A DNA stretch of 64,000 bases from Pegea sp. RAD2-039. Lineage: Eukaryota; Chordata; Thaliacea; Salpida; Salpidae. Where the stretch lies: assembly GCA_034620365.1 (NCBI GenBank), contig JAQGEQ010000003.1, positions 744,001 to 808,000 of the forward strand, given 5' to 3'. The notes below the pieces were generated by a model. The model made no database searches. It saw only the letters and a list, made by a program, of their open reading frames with translations, and was not told the origin of the DNA. Below are positions 26,701 to 41,064 of this stretch, piece after piece; the first letter of the stretch is position 1, and the number at the start of each line of letters is the position of its first letter. The translations under genes were made by a program, and so were the position numbers.

Positions 26701-27527
26701 CATCACACCATAGTTAAAAGTAAAATTTAAAAAAATAATATAAGTTAGAGTTTAATAGTTACAATTTCTGATTGAAAAAAATATATTTCTTGATATTTGT
26801 ATTTCTATCATTTAAAACAAAGCAAATCTTACTATCTAATTGTAAATGATTAACTTCTATTTGCGATTACAAAATTATCTGACATATTTTTATAGAGTCA
26901 GCTTTCTAAAAACTAAATAGTCGATATATGACGTTACTGTTATTATTAGAGTTTCTTTACTTAATTAAAGATTTCAAAGGTATCAAGTTTCATGTAAAAT
27001 TAGCAATATGGTACTATGTGGCTATTTTTTAAACCAAACAGCAATTGGTTGTAGCTTTATATTTTAAGTTTGCAGTTTTTTAAATTTTTCAGTTTTGAAA
27101 GCTTCTAATTAAGAGTAAAATTTTTTATATAAAAGCTAATTTTTTATATATAAGGATTTTAAGATCATTTTACTCTTTTTATAATAAATAATTACCTTAG
27201 CATCATTTTCATATGTAACTAAAATATTCGTACAGTTTTGAAGATGCTTTTCTGAATATCAAGTTTCATTCAAATTAAATCTATTATTAGCTTAAAATCT
27301 AAAGTTTTCATAATTAGCTAACAAGTTTTTAGTTCATTCATTTACTAATTTAAGATATACTCTTTTATTTTTTGTCTTTTGACTAAACTAAACTTATTTT
27401 TAACTGTCGATTTGTCATAAAATTTATTAATAATATCAAAAAAAACTTTCTCAAACAATTAACAAAACTTTTCTTAGTTTCAGTATTACTTTCAACAAAG
27501 TTTATTATAATATTTTCAATCTTTTAG
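20765..27527. other. Large gene-free AT-rich stretch
   Basis: About 6.8 kb without a supportable exon. Open frames here (for example 24399-24605) are short, Phe/Lys/Asn-rich and without motifs. The one local structure is a small tandem repeat at 24108-24180. The right end should contain the promoter of the LRR receptor gene. Confidence 0.5.
24108..24180 (+). repeat. Short tandem repeat, three units of 24-25 bases
   Basis: Three imperfect head-to-tail copies of ATGAGGACAAA followed by a variable C/T-rich triplet or so and TCAAAAAT: 24108-24132, 24133-24156 and 24157-24180. No function is implied. Confidence 0.8.
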
Positions 27528-27647
27528 GGGAAGAATGGTGTTTTGACTGGTACCAAACAACCAAGTACTTCAGTTATTAATAAAATAGAAGTACAGCACA
27601 AGCTCATGGTTAGATTTAGAACCTAACAACAAATTGTTAAGAAAAAA

Positions 27648-30600
27648 ATGAATAAATGGGTGTATAGATTACAGAGACCTCGTTTCAACCTAAACAAGAT
27701 GTTACTTTTAGTAAACTTGTTGATGTACAATTTACTTGACACTTCATTTGTATCAACTGCAAGCTTTCTAGAATGCCCTTCGTCTTGTAAATGTGTCTCA
27801 TCAGCCGAACTGAATCTATTATCAACAGATTTGAGTCAATGTCTGGAAAAAACTGATAGCTTTGTTGTCCTTAAATGCAATGGAAATAAATGGCCAGAAG
27901 TTATACCAGCAGATACCCGAGCTTTATACCTGAACGGTTTTGGGTCACAACATTTACAGTTACCATCAAACTCAGCAAATTTTTCTGATATTTCATTTCT
28001 GCAAATGACAAATTTTAAACGATTGAAACTAAAGCCACAAAGTTTATCTTTATTTCCTCGTCTCAAGTGTATACGCTTACGAGACAATACAATCAATTCC
28101 AAGTGGTGGGCAAGTAGTTTAGTACCAACTGTTGATTTAGAAGAACTTGACCTTTCAAGAAACCATATTCATCGTCTGAACGAAACCAGTTTTGCTGGAA
28201 TGCTCAAATTAAAAAAGTGAGTAATTATTTCCAAAGCTTTGTTGATTTTAGTTCTAATCTTTCCGTTCTTTTGTATTTATTAAAAGTGAAATGCTAACAG
28301 CAAATCTATGTAAAGGTTAAAAGCTGTTATCTACCTTTTGACATCTTAGGTGAATGTGAATAAGCCTAAGATGAGCGGTTTAAGATTCACAAGCTTTAAT
28401 TTAATTCATTTTTTAACTGTTTCGCTCCCTGTGGATTAAATAGGATGAAATTTAATGAATAAGCTTCCTTAGAATAAAATTTTGTAGTCTTAATACCTGA
28501 TCAATTTTAACAAAAGTTGATCTTCTAAAAACCTTTAATAATAAGAAGTTTAAAGTTCAATGAGTTTGTTTTACTCTAGATAAATGAAAGTACAACTAAA
28601 AGCCTAAACTTCAATAACAAAGGTTATTACTTACATTCAGTTGGTGTTTTTTAAACTAAAAGTTTTCTTGAGTGCCAAGGTATCCCACATTTGAATTAGG
28701 TGCTGAGTGCAAAGTTAGGTGCAAGGTTAGATACTTTGTGCTTCTTCTAAGTACCCTCAACCACTAATTACAAGATTTATCTTTAATGAAAGGTTTTTTT
28801 GGCTTCGGTTTATTGTTTGAGAAGTTTTATTAAACCATTAAAATTATCTAACGACTTTGAATTATCGTTTAGCTTTTCATAAAAATCGAAATAATATCAA
28901 AAGAGCTTTAAATTAAAATGTTATTACTTCACTATAAGCGAAGCTACTAAAACTTAACTTTATAGAAATTCAAACTTTGATCTGTTAGTAAAGTTTTACT
29001 TTTATTAGTGATAGTAATTTTGTGATTTACTTTTCAACTGAAGTTAGTTTTACATACAAAGCTCGACAAATTGTTTCATGTTTGGCTATTTTGGGTCAAA
29101 AGTTCAAATAATTTAGAGCTTTAACGATACAGCGCATTTTTTATAGTCATTCCGTAAAAACGCAATAACATCAAGTTGTAAAGTTTAATAATTTTTTTTC
29201 GAATTTTCATTCATAATACGTGAGGCATTAAATAAATTTTAGTAAATTTTATTTAACTTTTTTAAATTCTTTTTTCGGAAGAAAGTGACCTAAAAAAATG
29301 TTAGAATAAATTTTCAAACTATTTTAAATCAGCCAAAAAAGTAAGCAGTCACACGTTAACCATTATACATAAGAGTTTACTAAACTTGAATCTAATCTGA
29401 ACGAACCATTAAATTTAATCAAAGAAATTGCTTAGCTATTGAAGTACTTAGCTATTTTCATTTATTTTCTGATTACCACAAATGTTCAAGTTTTAAAAGT
29501 TGAAAAACCAGATTAGCAAACATAAGATTAAAAGATCTCTTTCTTAATAGAAAGCTAAATAAGAAAATTGGAACTAGAATATCATATTTAGATTAGTAAA
29601 TAATAAACTGAAGGCATAACTGTTTAATAGTATACTAGTTATTAACTGTGACTTAGTTTTACTATTTTTTGTTTCTTAAAATCATGCTTTGCTGTGTTCA
29701 GCAAATTATCAATCTAATTAAAGAATTGTACTGAAAAAAGGAGAAAAATTTTAAATACTTATTTTATTATTCTTAGAATAAACTTTACCAGAAAGAAAAA
29801 GGTTTTATAACTACTCATAACTACTCTAACGTCATCTTAAGCTCACTAATCAATGGGTGAAAAATTCAAATTTGCATTAATTGTATTTTACTAAACTATA
29901 ATTTATTAAAATTTGTTAAATAATTAATATTTATTAGATTAAAGTTTAAAATTTTGATCAACTGAGCTAAATAATTAAGAGAAGCAAGTTCGTATTCCTA
30001 TAGCTCATCGTTCTAATATGTTCTTTTGAATGAGATTTGACTTAATTATTTTTTGCTTCATCCAAATTATTAACCCTATTTGAAATTCTATTGATAGCTT
30101 CAAAACATTGATAACTGAATGCCAAAGATTCAATTTTTCAATGAAAGCAGCTCATGAACTTGATCAAAGTGTTGAAAGATAATAACCTGAGTTCTTTTGA
30201 AGAGTGATAAAAGATATTACTGAAAAATGAAAAAAATTTAAAACCAAAATAACACAGAAGTGATTTTTCTTGAAAAAAATTGCTACTGTAAGTTAGCATT
30301 TTTAAAAAGTTTCGAAAAACCAAATATATATGTAATCTATCTGTGAAAGTTTATTCTTTGCCAATTGTTAACAACTAAATATTCAAGATTATTGATAGAA
30401 TACTTTTAAAATTCCTATTCAACCTTTATCTTTAATTTTCTATATTTTCAAATATCTTATATTTGCATCAAGTTATTTTTGATAAACTGACAGTCGATGA
30501 TTACATTTAGGAAGAAAATAACTTCATAAAAATCTTCACAAGCTCTTTGAGATCATTGCAATTCTGAAGAGTAACTCACCATTAACACTATTTATTCTTA

Positions 30601-33600
30601 ATTAGTATACTAATATATGCTGATGTGAAGAATATATAAAGAATACATTATTTGGTCAAATCCAATATACTAAAGTATGCTAATGGAAAGCGGTTTACTT
30701 AACGAAATATTTTAAAGATTAATTTTAAAAACCTAAGTAGTAGTAAAAATGTCAACGGATTAAGTTAAACTCTTGAATAAACACACTAGTTGAAAGTTTT
30801 ATTTAAGATAAAGCTTAATTCTTTTTTAATGAACCTTGAATATTTCTTAAGATTGCAATTCAAATTCAAACTTCGTTTCGACGCAGATTAGTCTCTTTCA
30901 ACAAATATTTTGTTTAAAAATAATAGTCTGTATTTAGTGAAATGAGCATTTAACTACTTTACAATTGATTTATGCTAACCAACAAACACTCAAATTGTTT
31001 GTTTGTCAAATGTAATTCTGTTCTAAAGTTTTTGTTAAACTTATTTAACCTTCAAAATATTGTTAGTAGATAAAAGATTGGTAAAGGTTGATGATAATTA
31101 AATATAACTTTGGACTACATCAAGTTTTAATGCAGTTAAGCTCTGTAGCTGTGAGAATGGATATTGTTTCTTAATTTTATCAAATATTAGTAAATCACAG
31201 CTTTACAATGACACAGTCTTAGATCTGCTAACTTAAATATAGTTTGTCATCACTACTCTTTAACAATTTAAATAGATCATCATTGCAACTTCAAAAAGAT
31301 ACGTTTGGGTTTAATTAGTCTTTTGCGTCACACGGTTATGTAAAAATACTAGCTCTAAGCTTGTTAATAAGAACCTTATGAATTAGTTCACTTATTATTA
31401 GTTTGTAGTTTAGGTTAATTTTACTATTGAACATTAATTAACATCAGTAGTTACATTTTTTAAAGACCTGGTTATATGATATGATTCAATATAACTTAAC
31501 TTAATGTTAATCAGATTTAGTCTGAATGAATACAGTAAAAGTCTCTAACTAGCTTTTTTCCAAGCAACTTATTAGTAATGTGTAGTAAATAGCTTCATAG
31601 AAAAATGAAAATTTCTGTCATAAATATTTTTGCTCTAATTTAGCCTTGGAGTGAAATCACCTGGAGTTTTAAGACTTTATCATTTAAAAATATCTTGAAA
31701 CCGAAATCTCTTGAGAACTATAATCAATATAATAAGAGTTATGTTTTTAAAATACTTATATTACACAAAGGACTTGGTCTATACTTATTATAAATTACAT
31801 AAAAATGCAATTATTTGCAGGTTAAATCTAGCTTATAATAACATTGTTGTTATAAAGCCATTTACATTCGAAGAACTTTCAAATTTGGAAATTTTAGATA
31901 TGACAGGTAACTCCCTTTCAGTAAATGGATTACAAACGGCATCTTTTTTTGGATTGTTGAGTTTAAAAGAGCTTCGTATTGGCGAGAATCATATAATGGA
32001 AACTGTTCCGAAGCTTTCAGCAAGCGGATTATATGATAGTCCTCTCAAAATATTAGATTTACATGGCTTCAAAAAGTTACAGATCTTAAAACGTGGATCA
32101 TTTGAAAACTTAAAGTATTTGCGTGAATTAAATCTCAGCAATTGTGCAATTACAAAAATTGAAAGAGGGTGGTTAGATGTCTATACGCATAGATACTTAG
32201 AAGTGCTGGACATTTCTAAAAACTTTTTGACAAAGATAGAGTCTGACACCATTGCAGCTACCAAACTTCCTGATGCTGCAGTTTCTACAGACAATCAGCA
32301 ACTTTATTCCTTACCAAAACTAGAATGGCTAACTCTGAGCAACAGTCACCGACTGTCAAAGCTTGATGGAAACGCCTTCAATTATGTCCCATCTCTAAAG
32401 TTTTTATTTTTACAGGTTAGTAAATTTACTAAAAAGTTTTTAGGGAAACTTATAAGCATGAATTCAAAGCTTTTATGTATAAAAAGTTGTGGTTATACTG
32501 AACTATTTTTTTTGCTTTTAAGAGGTACTTAAATTTCAATTTGATTTGATGAAATTTGTGAAGTGTTTTAAGGCCTTAACTAGATTTTTAAACTTAACCA
32601 TTAGATGATATTTACAACACTTAGTATATATGAAGAATAATTTCTTTGATTGCTAAGAAGCGTATTAGATATAATCCCATTAGGAATTACTTTAATTCTA
32701 CTTCAAACGAACAATCAATTTTATTTTGTAAGCAATATCTATCATCAAAGTAGTAGTTAATTTAAGTTCAAACTTTAATTTGTTTGAAACTTTGTTAATA
32801 AAATAAAAGCAGACTTTAAAACTGTTTACCAAATTTTCTGACAAATCATGTAATTGAATATTTTTCTTAATTATTTAGACAATAGAAATTTAATATATTA
32901 TTAGTTATTTTTGTTTATTTTCTGTACCTACTTCGTATGCAAGCACTTTTTAACTGATAAATTTTTAATGTTAGAATTAGGCAGAGAACCCAACGGTGTG
33001 AGCGCTTATTAATTATCTGCTTTTAAATTCAACTTAATACTTTAAATTTCAGAGAAAAAGTCCTGTTTAAAAACTTTAGAAACAATAAAATGCTTCCTAA
33101 ATAAAAATCTTCCTCTGATTTTGGAAGTTAAAATTAATCTCGCTGTTTGCTTCATCAAATCATTTTTAGTCAACCCTTGTATTTAAATAATTATTATTAA
33201 GATAACTTTGAACATATAAATTGACAAATTATTTCTTGATTGATAAATTACTTCTATAAACCAAATAAAACTTATTTATTTTCACAACAAAAGCTACTTA
33301 AAAGTGTTCATTAAGCAATTTTGTGGAATTTTATGTAACAGAAACTAATAGCTAATTAACTTAAATTTAGTAGTTCATCATTACCTACATCATTATAATC
33401 AATTATTTTTATTTACAATTTTCAGAACTGTAATATTAGCCAAATGAACATAGCAGCAAACGATCCTTTAAACCCTAAAAAAATGAATTTAAAATCTACT
33501 TTACCAAATTTAATCTCAATTTGGATATATGGTAACCCTTTAAAATGTAATTGCCACATAAAAGCTTTGATTAAAGCCACTCAACCTCCAACTAAATGTA

Positions 33601-36600
33601 AAACTACTGTATTTGGGAGTAAATCAAAATGCAACAATCCTCCAAAACCAAGCACACCAATTGTTATTGACCCATCTACCTATACTAGAAACAACATAAC
33701 AGTTGTTGTGAGACATCAAAACACTAAAAGGGCATATTGTCGAACTGATGGTGCAGATAAGGCTGTTGATATACAATGGGTAAATCTAGAAGAGATGAAA
33801 TGTGAAACTGGTGCGGTTACTATCTTTGTAAGCATTGTTCTTGGTCCTCTTGCATTTGCGGCTGCAATTCTAGTTGCATTTGTTTGTGGGTGAGTACTAA
33901 ACCTTATTTTTGCTTTTAATATTTTAAAAAAGTTTTATTAATTTATATTGAAATCTTTTATTACAAAAAAGTTTATTTAAGACTTTCATAACGATTTATT
34001 TAGTGCTAAATAGTCTAATAACGAGTAATTATTAAATAGTTTATCATAATGCTATTAAGCAATAAAAACTAAAACAAGCTTAAGGTTAAACTTTACCATT
34101 TAACATGAATTTCTGTTCTATTTATAGATTGATCCAATATTTGCTTAATATTCTGCTTTAAGACAGTTTCTATTTAGATTAGATAAAAAAATCTATAGTC
34201 TCAAAAATCGTCAATGATAAAAAAGCTTAAAAGTGAAAATTAGCATTATAAGTGGTTTGAATTTAGGAAATGCTCAGTTGTATCCAAGAACATTTTTTTA
34301 AAAATATAGATATATAAAGAGTATCAAAGTATTTTTCACCATTTCAATTTACAATAATTTGTTTACTACCTACAGATCTTGTACATGACACCAGGAGGAT
34401 ATCTTGTAAGTTACTTTGTTAGACTTCACGTTTGCAAGCTTTTGAGTTTCAGTTTGTCAGCGTACATCTTGCATTCACCGTAACAAAAACGAAAATAAAC
34501 TTTCAAATTCGTGTCCTTAAAATTACAGTAAAGTCCAAAACATGTAAATGATTATAAAATAAAATTGGTTAGGTAATTGTAACAGATATATCTATCAAAA
34601 TGTGTTTACTTGAACTAGATGATTTAAATAATTTTAAAGATTTTTAAACTAAGATAATAAAAACCAACTAAATAAATATTGTCAATACTTGTGAACAAAA
34701 CAAGTTAATGCTCTTAAAAACTGAGTTGCCAATTCAGAAACATGATACTTACTATAAAAAGAAATTGGCAATTTACAAATTGATCAGTTAATCGAATTGA
34801 AAGACTTTTGAACTCATTACAAAGAAAATAAGTTCATTAAGAATATTAAAACTGCCATTAAAATACATAAAATAATTCAATTACAGCTTATTTTATAGAA
34901 ATATAATTCTACTAAACTATACTTTCAATTTATTTGTATTTTGAAATTGATTATTACCATTGATGACATCATCGATTTCATAATTTGTGTTTGAAGTGTT
35001 TTTTATATCAATACAACCAGTAAACCTATTAAGTATTTTCTAAATTTCATATTAGGTTAGAGACATTAGTTTCATATTCATTATTGTTTTACTGCTTACA
35101 GAATGCTTCAAAATATAATATTTAGATGATTTTTCTGTATTTATCTCAAAAACATGTTAATCTCATTTAGTAGTTTGTAAAGAGGTGTTTAAGCTTACTA
35201 TTCGTTTTTTCAATTCAAAATTTCAATGCAATAATTGTTTATAGTTTACATTTTCTGTATTATGAATATAGTTTTATTTTCGTCACCTTTAAAGCATTCC
35301 ATACTTTTTATGAGACTTTATCATAAATAATTTTAAATTTTTGAAAACTTGAATAGTTTTTTGTGATTTATTCATAAAATTAAAATTTTAAAGTAATTTT
35401 TAAGTTTAGATTCCGAAAATTATTGAGTCTGCCAAACATTAAAGCAATCAAATACTAATTATAAAGCTCAAACATATAATTCGTCAACTAAAACAAGTTT
35501 TAAAAAACATTTGAAACATTTTACTGAGCTTAGCGTAAGAATTATTTTCAAATAAATTGAAATGTTTAAAATCTTAATGGTAAACGTAATCAGACAAGTA
35601 ATAATTGATCAGTATTTAGCTTAAGTGATATCACTTAATGCATGTTATAACATTGCTAGCATTTTAAATGACCTTAAACATAGTATGCTACAAACCAAGT
35701 TTTAAATAAAGCTTATTTTTGAAGCTTCTTTATTAGTCACATTATGCACGTTGGTTTTAAGCACTTGTTCAAACTTATAAACTTTTGACATCTGAAGATA
35801 TGAAACTAATGATTTTCTAAGCTGGCAACTACATAAATCTTCATAAAAATCTTAATTATTTGCGGTTATTTTCAGTCTTTTTCGAAGTTTGATCCAAAGA
35901 ATTCGATTTTACCATTCTGGAAAATACCGAGCTTTTAATCAGAAAAAGTTGATGCTAGAAATGAAACGAAAACCGGGAAATATATTTACTAATAGAGAAG
36001 GTTATGAAAAGTCCGAACATCTAACAATGAAGCGTAAAGGAGCTAATTTACAGTAAGATTGTTTATACTTGTGTTCTTTTTGCTCTTACTTTTGATTGCT
36101 TCTTTGTTGAGCTAAGACAATCAAAATATTTTTAGATAGTTGTAGAAGTATTGCTCGATATTTTTATAACTAATTCATTTCATAGATACCTCATATTCAT
36201 TTGTTTCTTTTTAATTGTTTTACTTATAAGAGTTACCTTGGAAATTTTCTTTAATGAAACTTAACCGAATGTAGGAAAAAAACAAACATTTTGTCTTTAT
36301 TTCCTTTTTGACCTTTTATCTATGCTTTTTTTAACCAATTCATAAATATACACAACTGATATTTTGAGGTCGCCCAGTAGCACTCCATTGATACCATTAA
36401 ATCTTCAAAAATGGGTTGTAAACAACGATCAGGAGTATGATGAAGCTACAGGGTTTGTTAAGGCAGTAGAGTTACACTCAGATAATATTAATTACTAGCA
36501 ATAACAACATGAAGCTGACTGCATGTTAATTTATTTGCACAATTTTTCATGATGAGCAATCAAGATTTTTAACGATTGACCTTTGCTACTTTAACTTAAA

Positions 36601-37984
36601 AATTACTTTCTAAAAATGACATAGAAAGAGCTTAAAGCATTTTTCAAAATCATTTAAATGCATTAGATGTTTTTATTACAAAACTGATTTACTTTATCAA
36701 AATGTTAAAATTTAACTTTCAAATTTACATCATTTTAGTGGATTTATTATTTGTATTTATTGAGCTTTTTCAAAACTAACTTCTTTTCCAAAGACATAAT
36801 AGCTAATCATTCATACTTGAACAGTTTTTTTATAAAAATTCAAATAATATTTTTTATAGATGTTTTAAAAATATTTCAAAGTGAACTTTTTTGGGAAAAA
36901 TGAAATTAAATTTTACTAAAATGATTTTAAATTTAATTTGATGCAAAACCAATGAATGTTTGAAGTGGACCATCTATTAGTCAGCTGTTTAATCATTTCA
37001 AATAAAAAACATTAAAGCAAACACTGAACTATCACAACCTGTGTTACGAAAGAAATAAAAACATTAAAAAAATATAAGCGTAAACATATAATAAAATTTG
37101 TCAAAATTTATAAATATTTTAAGAATTGATTTAAAGGTAAGTAGAACGATACTTATAACTTTTATATTTTCTACCAATCAATTTTTGCGTCATTTGCAAA
37201 ATCAGTCTTTGAAGTTATATTACTTTAAACTATTTGCCAAGAAGATGACATATCAGATCCCCCACTGGAGTTAAGCGATATCTTGTATTTGGTTTAATTA
37301 ATTATAAGATTGGATGCAATACTTAGTGTCTATTTTTGCATTCTTATTTTAGTTTTAGTTTTTAATAATCTCTATTCGTATTTTTTGTACTTTGTTGAAT
37401 TGTAGTTATTTGAAGTATATAACTAATTAAACCAAGATTTTAGAAGTTACAAATTTGGTTAGTTTATAAAATTAGTTTAAACTTTGTTAAGAAGCATGAT
37501 TCACAACGACTATTTATAATTTCACAAACAAAATGAAATACAAATTTTAAATTCATAAATAAAGTTATATTACAACTTAAAAGAATTAAAATTCTATATA
37601 TACATTTATATTATTCAAAAGAAATATTTTTCAGAGCAACTTTTTATAATCAGCTACCAAACGAAATTAAAATCAGTAAAATATTTTTTTAGACTTTGTA
37701 ATTTACATCGATTCACAAGCTTGTTATAATTTAGTCAAATGAAATAATAATTTAATAATTAATGTTATATGATTGATACAGTTAAAAATGAGTTAAAGTT
37801 TTATTGATAGTGATGACTTTGACTGAACTCTTTGACATTTTTAATTTTTAGAGTTCGTCATGGTACTAATCTTGTAATGAACAAATTGAAGGCCGCTACT
37901 TTATCTGTCCCATCTACATCAATTGATATAACAAAATTTATAGATGACGACCGAGCTCTTACAGATGGTTCTTTAAGGACATAG
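27648..37984 (+). CDS. Single-pass leucine-rich-repeat receptor
   Basis: Exons 27648-28216, 31821-32415, 33426-33889 and 35876-36052 join in phase, then one or both of 36369-36452/36498 and 37852-37984. Product 644-673 aa depending on the end used. Domains: signal peptide (MLLLVNLLMYNLL, from Met 18; Met 1 is also possible), cysteine-rich LRRNT cap (CPSSCKC, ~43-80), about ten LRRs (~90-425; for example LEELDLSRNHI, LRELNLSNCAI), an LRRCT cap starting GNPLKCNCHIKAL (~426-515), a transmembrane helix (~519-543) and a basic cytoplasmic tail of ~100-130 residues. The architecture is that of animal LRR adhesion or signalling receptors. No TIR, Ig or kinase domain is seen, so ligand and partner are unknown. 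An AG acceptor at 27526-27527 suggests the first coding exon is not the first exon. Intron 1 is 3.6 kb. Confidence 0.8.
28217..31820 (+). other. Intron 1 of the LRR receptor gene
   Basis: A 3.6 kb intron between donor AAAAAA|GTGAGT and acceptor TTATTTGCAG. I see no nested gene or clear repeat in it. The open frame that starts at 31711 only becomes real coding sequence after the acceptor at 31820. Confidence 0.7.
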
Positions 37985-38149
37985 CTCTTTCAGTCTGAAG
38001 ATTGAATTTAATTGATTGTTTAAATTTTCCACTGACTTCAACATTTTGTAATTGAGTTTTTTAACTAAATTTTATAATTTTACTTTTACTTATGATTTTT
38101 TTTTATTATTGTTAAATGATTCCTTGAAACTTATCATGAAATAAATTTG

Positions 38150-38155
38150 ATACTC
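38150..38155 (+). terminator. Poly(A) signal of the LRR receptor gene
   Basis: AATAAA about 165 bases beyond the distal stop codon at 37984. Confidence 0.4.
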
Positions 38156-41064
38156 ATAAATGAATAATTATTACTTATTATTATAAATAGAGAAGTTAAG
38201 ATAAAAAACTATTGAGTTTTATCTGTTAAGTATTTTAAGTCAATTAAAAAATAATTTATTATTAATCAAAATATTTACTTAAGTTTGTGGTTTTGCTGAA
38301 AAAGCAATCTTGACACTTAAAAATTGATTATTTTCGAAAATAGAAAAAATGTAAGTTTAAAAGTTGGTTTTTAATCTTAACAAAATTTTCAATTCACTCT
38401 TTTAATGCAAAAAAAAAACAAGGCCCTTATACTATAAGTTCAATTTAATTAATCAAATTAGTCCAACTATAACTGATTCTAGTTTTAAACAGCAAACTTT
38501 TTTCTTCTTTTATTCACAAATATTCTGATTTAGAAGAATATAGTTTACTGGCTCTCAGAAACATCTCTTTAAATATTCTAAATATATATTCTATCTAGGT
38601 TAATCTATTAAAAGTTTTGATTTTGTTTGATGAATTACAGAAATAAGGTTCAAACGCTGCTAATAGAATGTGATTCTTCAAAATCTTACTTTAAAAGCTT
38701 TAGACCTAATAGTAAATTTATTAGAAGACTCGAATAATAGCCTGATTAAAGGATTACAAAAAGAACTGAGAAAGCTGAAGTCAACCGTTTCTTATAAACT
38801 TTTTAAATTGTATTTTTGGTTTTATCTTTTTAGATTTTATAGTAACGATTAAATTAGGTGCCCATTTGGTTTTACGATAACAACTAACATTAACAATTTT
38901 TCTCTTCTTCAAGAGTTTTATTTATAAAATTTGGATCAAAACTCGGTAAGACCCAAAAATTTCTGAAAACCAAAAAAAAAATGTTTGTTGAAAAAGATAT
39001 AAGCAATTACGATCATAATTAAACACCAACTTATATTAAAATTTTCTCAGAGAATAAATGTAATCAAGAATCAATTGAGGCCGGTAAGGCAGGTAAAATA
39101 CAAAAGTAAGTGGTAAAACTGCTATAAGAAACTAAACATAAAGCTATAAAGGGTTCTGGTTTCGTTCGTAAGCAAGCTCTCTTTTATTTTCACATTTATC
39201 CTTTGTTTAAACTCAAAATATTTTACAAAAAAAGTCTTGCTTGTTTAATTGACAAGAAAAGTTACATTTAAACTTTAAAGCAGTGCTTTGAAATATTGAT
39301 CGAGTGTAGCGAACAAGTTTCATTCCAAAAGTTACAAAAAGCAAATGAATATCATAATAGTAAAAAGAAAAACAAAATAAATAGAGATGCTGTAAAACAT
39401 ACTTTTGTAATTTTTAATATATCCTTAAGTTGAGATAGAACAGTAGAAACAGTATTAAACTCAGAAAAGATAAATGATGTTAAAATTCATGCTCATTGTG
39501 CTTCTAAAATAACCTGGTGTTTCGGCTCATAATTTCAACTCTTATAATTTAAGATCTTTAAATTGCATTAAAAAAAACTGGAATATTGTGGCTATCTTGC
39601 TGTATGCAACCAAATGAGTTATTATAAATCAAAAAAATCTTGCTCAAGACCTATTATTTTTATTGAGTTGAAAATAAAAATACTTCAATTATTTGAAAAA
39701 TAGGGTAGACAAGTTAAGTATTTAAACTTTTTTAACTTTATGCAACATATAGAAATTTCTTTCATACATTAAAGCTATTAGCAGAAACTTCCTAAGATAC
39801 TACATAGTTTTTGGGCTGAGACATATTTCTTTAAAGCCGTTGCATAACGTTTCATTATAGAGGAAAACAGCATGCGCTAAACTAGTTTCTGTTTGTACCT
39901 ACTCCCATAACTTTAATTTCTTTCACAACAAAATGCCACTATTTACCTATAGTTGGGGAAACTACTTTTCTAAGCTTGATAAATGATGGATGTATACCGC
40001 GGTATGCCGTATTGAAGAATTTGAGACAAGACTAAATACTTGGTAAGAAACAGTTGGCATCAAGTAGTTAGAAAATAGATTTCTTTCCGGCATGTGGCAA
40101 GGTTTATTTATATAAAACATATTTAAAGCCAGTCTTACCTACTCGTTTTTAAATATTTTTATGAACTAAAATATTAAGTTGTTATGTGGCTTTTGTTGAC
40201 AGAAAAGACGGGTAGAAGGGCTTTGTGAGTCTGGTGAAATGACAATACATCTAGAAGAAGTAAAACTTCGAATTTAAAGTTGGATTTGGAACACCATAAT
40301 CAGTTTGTCATAGTACTCATTATCGTTCTGGCAGCTCCTGCGACACCAGTTGGGTGCAGCTGCATCAGTCCTTCAGTTCCGCTGAACACCTTTCTGACGC
40401 GGAATCCTATTGCATAGAAAACAACTGAATCTTCATAATTTCTGCCCTAACTTACAAGATGGCCGCTATCTACCGAAGCAGGCCATATTATTTGCAAACT
40501 ACATCCTGTACAAATGACCTTTAATTTAACATAGTTGTTAGTTGTAAAAACCAATGTCCAGTTCTACATTAAAACAACTATACTTCTGAAATATTAGTAG
40601 CATTATTGTACCTTTATCTCTTTTTTGACTCTAAAAAATCTGCGCTTTTGACTATTTATAGAATTACAATGCAACTCTTAAGCTTTAGAATATTGAGATT
40701 CCTTCAACTACTTAATTAATAACTTTAGAATTGGCTCAACATTAATTATAATGATATCAAAGTAACTCTACAGACTGCATAGAAAACTACGACTAGATAT
40801 TTTGTAATAAACCAAGTTAATTTAGTTCTTAGAAAGCAAGCTGAGGTCAAGCAATTGATAATCAACATAATGAGCAAAATGGAAAGCTGTGCTTGTTTGA
40901 CAAAATTTGTAAAGTAGCAGCGTCTACAACAAACATAACAAAACGAGTAGACACTTAAATTAAGTTAGTATAATAGTAACAAAGTTTAAATATTGATATT
41001 TAAACCAACGAAAAATCCTAACTTAAGAAACCAGTATAAACACCACATTCAATTTTCCTTACTC
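38156..41064. other. Intergenic stretch with a GC-richer patch
   Basis: Between the plus-strand LRR gene and the minus-strand WDR59 gene, so both 3' regions converge here. Mostly AT-rich and stop-filled. Around 38635-38745 a short frame (YRNKVQTLL...) vaguely recalls LINE inter-domain sequence but is not convincing. A distinctly GC-richer patch lies at ~40310-40510 and is treated as a finding. Confidence 0.4.

Noticed and set aside
31711-31820. Start of a separate LRR protein at the ATG at 31711
   Set aside because: The first 37 codons are intronic. A good acceptor at 31820 joins in phase to the exon ending at 28216, completing an LRR.
38635-38852. Possible LINE inter-domain remnant (YRNKVQTLL...) or small gene
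   Set aside because: The resemblance is a handful of residues, and no endonuclease or reverse-transcriptase motif lies nearby in the right order.
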